A DNA stretch of 16,561 nt from Bacteroidota bacterium (GTDB lineage Bacteria; Bacteroidota; Bacteroidia; Chitinophagales; Chitinophagaceae). The notes beneath the pieces were generated by a model. The model was not told the DNA's origin. It searched no databases and saw only the letters and a list, made by a program, of their open reading frames with translations. This document shows, piece after piece, positions 6,757 through 14,627 of this stretch. Made by a program: the position numbers and the translations under genes. Each line of letters opens with the position of its first letter. Within the stretch, counting starts at the first letter, position 1. The DNA lies in assembly GCA_947447835.1 (NCBI GenBank), contig CANFLP010000038.1, forward strand, positions 1-16,561. Direction: 5' to 3'.

Positions 6757-7692
6757 ATGAAGCAAAATAGACTGATTTTAGCATTTACTTTAGGCATTTT
6801 GGCCACATTTTTGGCCACAACCAACAATCTGAACGCCCAAAACCAAGCCAAAACTATAAAACGTATAGTTATTGACCCAGGACATGGCGGAACCGATCCA
6901 GGTGCAAATGGCAAATACTCTACCGAAGCAGCCGTTTCTTTAGCTATTTCATTAAAGCTTGCAGATTATATTCGTGAGTCTGTTCCAGATGTTGAAGTGG
7001 TATTAACGAGAACAACAGATATCTATAATTCTGTGGTAGAAAAAGCAAAAATCGCAAATGCTGCAAAAGGAGATTTATTTATTTGTATCCATACAAATTC
7101 AGCCGATCCTAGTAGAAACAGAGAAATTGTAGGTCATACCACTAAAACGCATACCGTAAAAAAGAATGGTAAAAAAAGGAAGGTTACCGTAGAGGTTCCT
7201 TTATATAAAGTTACATACACACCAAATACAGCAAGAGGTACAGAGACTTTCATTTATAATGTTACAAAGTCAGATCAAAGAAAAGAAATGGCCAATGATG
7301 CAGTAGATGATGTGGTGGAAAAATTGGACTCTGTATCTGAAAGACAAATTAATGAATTGAACACAGCCGATCCAACAAGGTCAATGATGACCAGTTTATT
7401 AACCCAACAATACTTTCAAAGAGCAGCTAGTTTAGCACTTACCATTGAAGAAGAATTCAAAAATGCAGGAAGATTAAGTAGAGAAGCAAAACAAAGACAA
7501 AAAGGCATTTGGGTACTTGCAGCAGTACAAATGCCTGCAGTTTTGGTAGAAACAGGCTTTATCTCTAACCCTGAAGACGAGGATTACCTTAATAGCGATG
7601 AAGGCCAAGATCAAATTTGTGAAGTAATTACCAAATCCTTGATTCGTTATAAGAATTCACTAGAGAATCAGAAAAAGACCAATGCCAATTAG
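6757..7692 (+). CDS. N-acetylmuramoyl-L-alanine amidase (Amidase_3), secreted
   Basis: This zinc amidase cleaves the bond between N-acetylmuramic acid and the peptide stem of peptidoglycan, probably during cell separation or remodelling in the periplasm. A signal peptide covers residues 1-27 (ending NAQ). The Amidase_3 fold follows: IVIDPGHGG with zinc ligand His43, Glu57, IHTNS with His112, and VLVETGFISN with catalytic Glu265. All are present. Between His112 and the later helices is an inserted region, with a very basic KKNGKKRK at 136-143. Length is 311 residues. It is first in a rightward operon with the MlaD-family gene (46-bp gap) and the OstA-like gene, and diverges from lptD. Confidence 0.93.
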   Translation: MKQNRLILAFTLGILATFLATTNNLNAQNQAKTIKRIVIDPGHGGTDPGANGKYSTEAAVSLAISLKLADYIRESVPDVEVVLTRTTDIYNSVVEKAKIANAAKGDLFICIHTNSADPSRNREIVGHTTKTHTVKKNGKKRKVTVEVPLYKVTYTPNTARGTETFIYNVTKSDQRKEMANDAVDDVVEKLDSVSERQINELNTADPTRSMMTSLLTQQYFQRAASLALTIEEEFKNAGRLSREAKQRQKGIWVLAAVQMPAVLVETGFISNPEDEDYLNSDEGQDQICEVITKSLIRYKNSLENQKKTNAN

Positions 7693-7706
7693 CCAATATT
7701 TTTAGG

Positions 7707-7714
7707 TAAATTTG
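7707..7714 (+). promoter_or_regulatory. Candidate internal -7 box before the MlaD-family gene
   Basis: TAAATTTG in the 46-bp gap between the amidase and MlaD-family genes matches TAnnTTTG. Initiation near 7718 would leave a leader of about 20 nt before the ATG at 7739. No -33 TTTG is visible. It may let the transport genes be expressed independently of the amidase. Confidence 0.35.
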
Positions 7715-7738
7715 TATTAGCAGAAACAATCAACTAAG

Positions 7739-8737
7739 ATGAAGGTATCAAATGAAACTAAGGTAGGTGCATTAACAATAATTGCAATTACTATAATTAT
7801 ACTAGGCTTTAACTTTTTAAGAGGTAAGACTATCTTTAAGTCAGGTAATTTTATTTATGCAAAGTATGCTGATACTAAAGGGTTGATTGTATCCAATCCT
7901 GTATTTGTAAATGGATACCAGGTAGGCACCGTTTTTGAAATTGAAAACCAATCAGCCGATCTGTCACAGATAGTTGTTGCCATTAAATTAAATGAAACCT
8001 ACAAGATTCCAAATAATTCAGTTGCTACCATTCAAGATAATCCACTAGGTACAAATAGTATTAGTATTGTTTTGGGAGATGGAAAAATCTATTTAAAGTC
8101 AGAGGATACTATCAAAACTGCACCTGCTGCAAGTTTGTTGGGTGATTTAATGAATACTCTTTCGCCATTAGGAGAACAAACCAAAAAAACAATTACCGCA
8201 CTAGAACAGGTATTGAATAATATTAATAATGTATTAAACGAGCAGAATAAATCAAACCTACAAACGATTTTAAATAATTTTAGTGCTACTACCGAGAACT
8301 TGAATAAGTCAATGGAATCTATTGAAGGTATGTTGCAAAAACAAAACGGATCTATCGCTCAAACAGCAGATAATCTAAACAGTTTTACGAAGAACCTGAA
8401 CGAGAATAATGAAAAGATTAATAGTATCGTTAACAATTTAGATACTGCCAGTAAGCAAATTAAAGATGCAGATTTAACAAAAACAATACATGGGATTCAA
8501 GCAGCTGTAAATGAACTAACGACCACCTTGCATAAATTAAATACAGGTGATGGTACTGCTGCTAAATTATTGAATGATCCTGCTATGTACCAACAATTAC
8601 AAGGAACAATAAAAAGCATTAATACTTTGGTAGATGATGTTAAAATACACCCTAAGCGATATGTAAATATTTCTGTGTTCGGGAAGAAAGATAAAAATGC
8701 TCCTTTGTCAAAGCCAATAGCTGATACAGTTAACTAA
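7739..8737 (+). CDS. MlaD/MCE-family lipid-transport protein
   Basis: The protein has one N-terminal membrane helix (residues 9-27) followed by an MCE domain (about 37-115, including GLIVSNPVFVNGYQVGTV and a PLGTNSISI strand). After it comes a long helical, coiled-coil-like region rich in Asn, Lys and Leu (about 145-270). MCE proteins are the substrate-binding rings of ABC systems that move phospholipids across the periplasm; MlaD is the E. coli example. No MlaE permease or MlaF ATPase gene lies in this window, so its partners must be elsewhere. The C-terminus has the HPKRYVNISVFGKK-type tail I associate with Bacteroidota homologues. Its TAA stop overlaps the ATG of the OstA-like gene by one base, indicating tight translational coupling. 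Confidence 0.9.
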   Translation: MKVSNETKVGALTIIAITIIILGFNFLRGKTIFKSGNFIYAKYADTKGLIVSNPVFVNGYQVGTVFEIENQSADLSQIVVAIKLNETYKIPNNSVATIQDNPLGTNSISIVLGDGKIYLKSEDTIKTAPAASLLGDLMNTLSPLGEQTKKTITALEQVLNNINNVLNEQNKSNLQTILNNFSATTENLNKSMESIEGMLQKQNGSIAQTADNLNSFTKNLNENNEKINSIVNNLDTASKQIKDADLTKTIHGIQAAVNELTTTLHKLNTGDGTAAKLLNDPAMYQQLQGTIKSINTLVDDVKIHPKRYVNISVFGKKDKNAPLSKPIADTVN

Positions 8738-10341
8738 TGAAGAAGATTGGCTATATCCTTTTATTACTTATTTGCAGTTTGCAAAAAACCAATGCCCAAG
8801 AGGTATTAGGCGGAAGCAATGCACCTATTGATAGCAGTTCAAAGTTAATTGAGTTTTTATCAGCTGAAACTTATAATGTAAAGAAAAAAGACAGCATGGA
8901 TTTTTTAATCCTGGTAGGTCATGTGAAAATAAGACAAGGAAAAACTTTACTATTTGGTGATAGCTTAATATTAAATAGCACATTAAATACATTAGAAGGA
9001 TTTGGTCATATTCATATTAATGATGCTGATAGCATTCACACTTACGCTGATTATTTAAAATATATAGGGAATACTAAAAAAGCATTTTTAAGAAAGAAAG
9101 TTAAATTAACAGATGGTAAAGGAGTGATTACAACCGATTCATTAGATTATGATGTGTCTGTAAAAATTGGCAACTTTAAAAAAGGTGGAAAACTAGTAAG
9201 AAACAAAACAACGCTAACAAGTACCGAAGGGTATTATTATGGTGTTACTAGAGATGTAATATTTAGAAAAAATGTTGTTTTAAAAGATCCAGAGAGTAAT
9301 ATCACAACGGATACTTTAGAATATAATACCTACTCTCAGCTGTCTAATTTTATTAGTCCCACGAAAATCATCTCAGGCTCCAGGATTATAAGGACGAAAA
9401 ATGGAAATTATAATACAGGTACTCGCAAGGGATATTTATATGAAAGGTCTTCAATAGATGACAGTACGTATACCTTTATTGCAGACGAAATGGCTATTGA
9501 CGACTCATTAGGTTTGGGTGAATTTAGAGGGAACGCTTATTTTAAGTCTAAGGATAGTTTAAGTTTTGACTTAATGGCAAATAATATAAAAACCAATAGA
9601 TATAAAAATATATTATTAGCTACTGAGTTACCTACCCTTTTAATTAAACAACAAAAAGATACGCTATACATAACAGCAGATACTTTGTATTCAGCAAAAG
9701 TGAGTGATTTAAATAGACCTTTGACAAGAGCAAGGGACAGTGTTGGAAAAATTACAGATACTACCTTAAACAAATATTTTGAAGCATTCCACCATGTCAA
9801 AATATATTCAGATTCTTTGCAAGCCAAATGTGATAGCTTATTCTATTCCCTTTCTGATTCGACAATCAGATTACTAAATAAACCAATCATTTGGTCAAAT
9901 AATAATCAAATTACGGGCGATACCATTTTCATGTTCATCAATAATAAAAAGCCAGAACAATTACTTGTTTTTGATAATGCCTTTGCAATTAACCGAATAG
10001 ATACTACGCAATATTATAACCAATTAAAGGGTATCAAATTAAATGCGTGGTTTACAGACGGCAGTTTAACTAAAATGAGGACTAAAGGAAGTGCAGAAAA
10101 TATTTACTTCGCATTAGATGATAAGAAGGATTTCATTGGCATGAACCATTCAAGTGCACAGGTTATTGAAATTAGTTTTGAAAATAGCGAAGTATCAAGG
10201 GTCGTATTCAGAAATCAATTAACAGGTAAGATGACGCCTATTGGTCAAACAGCTAAGGAAGAACTAAATATTCGTGGATTTAAATGGCTCGAAGATCAAA
10301 GACCAAAGAGCAAGTTTGAGATACTTTCTCCTCAGCATTAA
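8737..10341 (+). CDS. OstA-like (LptA/LptD N-domain type) secreted protein
   Basis: A signal peptide (residues 1-20, cleaving before QEVLGG) leads into a chain of beta-strand repeats of the OstA/LptA type. A motif of the form (T/A/G/C)-D-(S/T)-L-x-Y recurs at 74, 133, 191, 249 (degenerate), 314, 365 and 394. OstA domains form open jellyrolls that carry lipid A chains through the periplasm. At 534 residues this is about three times LptA, so it may span the periplasm as a single extended bridge or act with the MCE protein; this is inference. The gene is coupled to the MlaD-family gene by a one-base overlap (TAATG). It converges on prfB, and the two stop codons share the TTAA at 10338-10341. Confidence 0.85.
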   Translation: MKKIGYILLLLICSLQKTNAQEVLGGSNAPIDSSSKLIEFLSAETYNVKKKDSMDFLILVGHVKIRQGKTLLFGDSLILNSTLNTLEGFGHIHINDADSIHTYADYLKYIGNTKKAFLRKKVKLTDGKGVITTDSLDYDVSVKIGNFKKGGKLVRNKTTLTSTEGYYYGVTRDVIFRKNVVLKDPESNITTDTLEYNTYSQLSNFISPTKIISGSRIIRTKNGNYNTGTRKGYLYERSSIDDSTYTFIADEMAIDDSLGLGEFRGNAYFKSKDSLSFDLMANNIKTNRYKNILLATELPTLLIKQQKDTLYITADTLYSAKVSDLNRPLTRARDSVGKITDTTLNKYFEAFHHVKIYSDSLQAKCDSLFYSLSDSTIRLLNKPIIWSNNNQITGDTIFMFINNKKPEQLLVFDNAFAINRIDTTQYYNQLKGIKLNAWFTDGSLTKMRTKGSAENIYFALDDKKDFIGMNHSSAQVIEISFENSEVSRVVFRNQLTGKMTPIGQTAKEELNIRGFKWLEDQRPKSKFEILSPQH

Positions 10342-11427
10342 TTTTCCCCTTTTTCGCTCATTAAGTAGGCCTTAATAAATCCATCAATTTCTCCATCCAT
10401 TACGGGACCAACATTACCCACTTCGTAATCGGTACGATGATCCTTAATCATTTTATAAGGATGAAATACATAAGAACGAATTTGACTTCCCCACTCTATT
10501 TTTTTCTTGGTTGAATTAGTAGCATTTAAAGCTTCTTGTTTTTTGCGCATCTCTTCCTCATACAATCTACTCTTAAGCATCTTCATGGCAATTTCCCTGT
10601 TCTCGCCTTGCGTTCTAGATTGTTGACATTCTACAATAATCCCAGATGGTATGTGTTTTAAACGCACCGCAGTTTCAACTTTATTTACATTCTGTCCACC
10701 CTTACCACCACTTCGGTAAAACTCCCACTCAATGTCGACAGGGCTCACTGTAATTTCGATACTATCGTCAATTAATGGATAAACATATACCGAAGCAAAC
10801 GATGTATGTCTTCTGGCATTGCTATCAAATGGAGAAATTCTAACTAAACGATGCACCCCAGATTCTGCTTTTAAAAACCCGTAAGCAAAAGGGCCATCAA
10901 ATTGAATGGTTGCCGATTTAATACCTGCACCATCCCCTTCTTGATAATCTACCGAAGTAACTGTCCAGCCTTGCTTGTCTCCATACATGGAATACATTCT
11001 AAGCAACATTTCGGCCCAATCCTGACTCTCAGTACCACCTGCCCCTGGATTGATTTGCATAATAGCCGGCAGCTCGTCCTCGGGCTTATTAAGTGTGCTT
11101 TTAAATTCTGCTTCTTCAATAGCTAACACTGCTTTATCAAAAGCATCTTTAGTTTCTTGTTCGGTTGCATCACCGCCTTTCCAAAATTCAAATAACACGG
11201 CAAAGTCTTCAACACTAGATTCCACATCTTGAAAAAGATGCATCCAATATTCATTCAACTTAATTTCCTTCATGATGCCCGTTGCACGGGTATTGTCATC
11301 CCAAAATCCTGGTGACACAGACATTTGTTTGTCTTGATCTACTTTTTGAATACGATTATCAACGTCAAAGAAACCTCCTCAGGACAACTACTTGGTCCCT
11401 CATGCGCTTAATTTGTTCTATCGTCAT
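10338..11427 (-). CDS. prfB: Peptide chain release factor 2, with programmed +1 frameshift
   Basis: RF2 recognises UGA and UAA and triggers release of the finished protein on the ribosome. Translation starts at ATG 11427-11425 and reads 20 codons (MTIEQIKRMRDQ... ending RRFL) to an in-frame TGA at 11367-11365. Skipping the T at 11367 continues as GAC and joins, after 14 codons, the long frame that runs to 10338, giving 362 residues. This is close to the 365 of E. coli RF2. RF2 hallmarks are present: the SPF anticodon-like tripeptide (full-length residues 198-200), RRHTSF after it, and GGQ at 243-245 in SGGKGGQNVNKVETAVR. A naive call would begin at the internal ATG 11324 and lose the N-terminus. 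An in-frame stop lies three codons upstream of ATG 11427. The gene follows rnpB and its terminator, so it probably has its own promoter within 11428-11476. Confidence 0.95.
11365..11379 (-). promoter_or_regulatory. prfB: RF2 programmed +1 frameshift site with internal Shine-Dalgarno
   Basis: Read leftward the site is AGGAGG TTT CTT TGA followed by C. It has the standard layout: a Shine-Dalgarno-like hexamer, a three-base spacer, the slippery CTT and a TGA in the poor-termination context TGAC. When RF2 is scarce the ribosome pauses at TGA, slips +1 on CTT and makes more RF2, so the site is an autoregulatory sensor. The hexamer is a full match to the core anti-Shine-Dalgarno. Confidence 0.95.
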
Positions 11428-11476
11428 GATCAGTTAATTTGAATCTCCCAAAGGTGATTCGGATTTTAAATATTGT

Positions 11477-11500
11477 TAAAAAAGTCTTTTAATAAAGACT
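11477..11500 (-). terminator. Rho-independent terminator of rnpB
   Basis: Leftward, a 7-bp stem AGTCTTT/AAAGACT (11500-11494 with 11489-11483) encloses a four-base ATTA loop and runs into a T tract (to 11478). It begins about 13 nt after the RNase P RNA 3' end and separates that RNA from prfB, whose ATG is 50 nt further on. Confidence 0.7.
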
Positions 11501-11512
11501 GATTTTAAAAAG

Positions 11513-11855
11513 TACTACAAGCCTCATAAGCCGGATTCTGTTTCTAAACTATCATTTATCTAGCCTCACCATTACTGATGAAGTCTTGCTGCCTACCCTG
11601 GAACTCGAACGAGTCGCTCTCAAGCGTTCCTATACGTGGCATTACAGCACCCAAGGTTTACCCTATAAAGCAATTACTTACTTTATTCGTGAGCTCTTAC
11701 CTCACGTTTTCACCTTTTCCTCTTGCGAGGTAGTTATTTTCTGTGGCACTTTCTCTGCCCTCTTGCGAGAACGCCGGCTATTCACCGGTGGGTTACCCTA
11801 TGCTGTCCGGACTTTCCTTGGTAATTGCTTACCACGATAGCTCGGGTTTGTAGTA
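11513..11855 (-). ncRNA. rnpB: RNase P RNA, bacterial class A type
   Basis: RNase P RNA is the catalytic subunit that trims the 5' leader from precursor tRNAs. On the leftward strand the conserved core is clear. GGAAAGTCCGGAC (P4 5' strand) lies within 11805-11819, ACAGAAAATAA lies mid-molecule, GGTAAACC follows, GGCTAGATAAATGAT contains the tRNA-CCA contact region, and ACAGAATCCGGCTTAT (P4 3' strand) is at 11541-11526. The ends were set by the P1 helix: TACTACAA at 11855-11848 pairs with TTGTAGTA at 11520-11513, giving about 343 nt. A leftward TACCTTTA at 11866-11859, seven of eight matches to TAnnTTTG, sits just before the 5' end. The RNA starts 15 nt past the Smr gene's stop codon. Confidence 0.96.
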
Positions 11856-11870
11856 ATGTAAAGGTACGGC

Positions 11871-12899
11871 TTAGTATTGAAAAAACACTTCGGTAGCACC
11901 ATACCCATAAAAGTCGGAATACTGATTAATAAAGCTTTTAACTCCTGACTTTACTTTTAACAAATCATGGATCTCCGACTTTAATTTCCCTTTACCCACA
12001 CCATGAATAATGGTCAAAGATGGCAGATGATTTAGCTTGGCTAATTCAAACCATTTTTCAAATTCTTCCAATTGAAAATGTAATATTTCGGCATTACTTA
12101 AATGACTATGCCTATCCATGATTTTTTCAATATGCAAATCAATTACCGAACGCGCTTGTTGAATATTTTGTTTGATCTTAGAAGCATCATATACCTTAAA
12201 CCCAGCATTCCTTAATATGTCAATGGTTATATGATTGTCTTCTTCTTTATCAGGATAAGTTTCCATTAGTAAATAACTAATAGTAGCCTTGTCGTCTTCT
12301 TTTAGTAATTCAATTTTCTGAAATAATTGCTTCGGCTTAATCTTTACATTTGTTTCAAAATGGTCTGCTTTTTTCTTGTGCGGTTCTGTTAAAGAAAAAT
12401 CAACACTAAAATTGGGGCTATCATTCACAGATGCAAATGATATATCGTGTATATAAAAATCGGTGAATGGATTAATGGTAGATTCAATTGAAAAATTACT
12501 TTCATTTGAAAAAGCCTGGTCATAAATAAAATTATAACTTACTCTGTTTCTATTTGAAAGAAAAATCTTTAAACTGTCAACTACTTCGTCATTAAAATCA
12601 TCCAAGCTAAATTTAGGAATGATTTTTAACCAAACACCTTCTTCCTCCTTGCTATCATTTTTTTGTACTTTCTCCTTAGGAATTTGGTCAACATAAATTT
12701 TTTGAGGTGCCGCTTTTTGAGGGAACAATTTTTTTTCAGTAAATCTTTTGAAATAAGGAAAATCAATTTGATCCATATAAGCCGGGAACTTTACGCCGCG
12801 CACTTCTATCATCACCATATGATCATTCATGATTTCAATGATATGACCTTCCTCATTGCTATGCAACACTAATATTTCGTCACCAACCTGATACTTCAT
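11871..12899 (-). CDS. DUF2027 and Smr domain protein
   Basis: The 342-residue protein starts with a small beta domain (residues 1-55, KYQVGDEILVLHSNEEG), followed by a charged linker and a central beta-rich region (about 88-215) of the DUF2027 type. It ends in a Smr domain (about 250-342). The Smr hallmarks IDLHIE (Asp254, His256) and IHGVGKGKL (299-304) are intact. Smr domains occur in MutS2-like proteins and act as nucleases on DNA or RNA, including on mRNA of stalled ribosomes. There is no MutS ATPase here, so it is a stand-alone Smr protein; its substrate is unknown. It follows the permease gene by 20 bp, implying co-transcription, and precedes rnpB directly. Confidence 0.9.
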   Translation of the reverse strand: MKYQVGDEILVLHSNEEGHIIEIMNDHMVMIEVRGVKFPAYMDQIDFPYFKRFTEKKLFPQKAAPQKIYVDQIPKEKVQKNDSKEEEGVWLKIIPKFSLDDFNDEVVDSLKIFLSNRNRVSYNFIYDQAFSNESNFSIESTINPFTDFYIHDISFASVNDSPNFSVDFSLTEPHKKKADHFETNVKIKPKQLFQKIELLKEDDKATISYLLMETYPDKEEDNHITIDILRNAGFKVYDASKIKQNIQQARSVIDLHIEKIMDRHSHLSNAEILHFQLEEFEKWFELAKLNHLPSLTIIHGVGKGKLKSEIHDLLKVKSGVKSFINQYSDFYGYGATEVFFQY

Positions 12900-12919
12900 A
12901 AATAATTAAATAGTGGCAA

Positions 12920-14617
12920 TTATTGATTACTCAATTTAGAATGCTTATTGCCATAAAAAGAATATAAAACCAACCCAATCGCCATCCAAATGAAAAACCA
13001 TAGCCAACTTACTGGAGGGATCTCAATCATTAAATATAAACAACATAAGGCTCCAATAATAGGAATTACGGAGTACTTACGAATAAAACTTAACACTGAA
13101 ACAATCACTAGTATAAATACAAATACTAGGTATAAAATTTCTTGATAGCTTTCGGCACCTGTTGCACTAAATGCGCCTTTAATTCTTGCTTGACCAAAAT
13201 AAATAAATATCGCTGCTAAAATGGGAATGATAAATTGACCATTAATATAAGGTAAACTAAAAGCTTGTTTTTTAGTGCCAGGTGCTAACTTAGGAAGCAC
13301 TAATACACCAAAACAAACCAATACAAATGCAAATAAAGTACCAATACTAGTTAGGTCGGTCATTCTGCTGATAGACATAAATAAAGAAGGTACACCAACA
13401 AAAATTCCAGTAATAATGGTAGCAAAAGCAGGCGTGCCAAATTTAGGATGCACGTTAGAAAACTTCTTAGGCAATAAACCATCACGACTCATGCTCATCC
13501 AAATACGGGGTTGACCTAATTGAAAAACCAATAATACACTTGTTGTTGCTACCACTGCACTAACCGAAATAATGTATCCAATTTTATGCAAGCCAATTTT
13601 CTCAAACACAAATGCCAAAGGATCGTCCACTTTTAATTGAGAATAGTTTACCATGCCCGTTAATACCAAAGCAATTAAAATATATAAAACAGTACAAATA
13701 ATGAGTGAATATATCATGCCTCTTGGCAAATCTCGTTGTGGGTTTTTACACTCTTCGGCTGTGGTTGAAATAGCATCAAAACCTATATATGCATAAAACA
13801 CGGCAGATACGCCAGCTAAAACCCCTTTAAAACCATTAGGCATAAATGGAGTCCAGTTGGAGGTATCCACATAAAAGAAACCTAATATAATCACACCAAC
13901 AATAATGCATATTTTAAAAATCACCATGGCATTGGTACTCTTTTTACTTTCCTTAATACCACGGTATACAAGCATGGTAATTAAGACCACAATAATTAAA
14001 GCAGGTATATTTAAAATTACTTTCCAATTGCCAATCATGGGTGCATTAGTGATGGCATCATATCCAATACGTGCAAGTTTGCTAAAAGTTTCCTGCGTAC
14101 CACCTGCCTTTAAATGAGCTATGGCTTCGGCATAACCTTGTTCGGCTTGTTCGTAGTTGGTAGACAACCAACCTGGTAAATGAATATGAAAACCTTCTAA
14201 TAAATTAACAAAGTATCCGCTCCAACTAATGGCCACCACAATATTACCAATAGCATATTCTAAAATTAAAGCCCATCCTATAATCCAAGCAATTAATTCT
14301 CCAAAAGTTACATAAGCATAGGTATAAGCACTACCAGCAATAGGAACCCTACTTGCAAATTCGGCATAACACAAAGCACTAAATCCACAGGTAACAGCTG
14401 TAATAACAAATAACAAGGAAATACCAGGTCCTCCATGAAAAGCGGCAGTTCCAATAGTTGAAAATATACCAGCACCCACCACAGCAGCTATACCCATAAA
14501 AGTCAAATCCTTAACACCTAATTCTTTTTTTAACCCATTTGCACTGTGTCCATCGGTCATTCCTGCTTCCGCATCCTGCACAATTTTCTCAATTGATTTC
14601 TTTCTGAATAAACTCAT
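12920..14617 (-). CDS. APC-superfamily amino acid permease
   Basis: This is an inner-membrane secondary transporter of the amino acid-polyamine-organocation family, nearest by pattern to the cationic amino acid transporter/YfnA group. A cytoplasmic N-terminus of about 35 residues precedes the first helix, which carries the unwound substrate-binding motif GAGIF (48-52). YAEFASRVPIAGSAYTY (84-100) follows as in the family. The remaining chain holds roughly 12-14 hydrophobic segments across 565 residues. An extra soluble loop occurs near residues 145-200. The substrate cannot be told from sequence. The gene begins 10 bp after the prenyl synthase stop and ends 20 bp before the Smr gene, so the three probably form one leftward operon, although their functions do not obviously connect. 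Confidence 0.9.
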   Translation of the reverse strand: MSLFRKKSIEKIVQDAEAGMTDGHSANGLKKELGVKDLTFMGIAAVVGAGIFSTIGTAAFHGGPGISLLFVITAVTCGFSALCYAEFASRVPIAGSAYTYAYVTFGELIAWIIGWALILEYAIGNIVVAISWSGYFVNLLEGFHIHLPGWLSTNYEQAEQGYAEAIAHLKAGGTQETFSKLARIGYDAITNAPMIGNWKVILNIPALIIVVLITMLVYRGIKESKKSTNAMVIFKICIIVGVIILGFFYVDTSNWTPFMPNGFKGVLAGVSAVFYAYIGFDAISTTAEECKNPQRDLPRGMIYSLIICTVLYILIALVLTGMVNYSQLKVDDPLAFVFEKIGLHKIGYIISVSAVVATTSVLLVFQLGQPRIWMSMSRDGLLPKKFSNVHPKFGTPAFATIITGIFVGVPSLFMSISRMTDLTSIGTLFAFVLVCFGVLVLPKLAPGTKKQAFSLPYINGQFIIPILAAIFIYFGQARIKGAFSATGAESYQEILYLVFVFILVIVSVLSFIRKYSVIPIIGALCCLYLMIEIPPVSWLWFFIWMAIGLVLYSFYGNKHSKLSNQ

Positions 14618-14627
14618 TATAGAAGGG

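Noticed and set aside
10338..11324. prfB as a complete 328-residue gene starting at the internal ATG
   Set aside because: It would lack the RF2 N-terminus; the upstream leader, TGA and slip site restore a full-length product.
11586..11840. 84-codon rightward frame
   Set aside because: It is the antisense of the RNase P RNA, whose conserved core explains the sequence fully.
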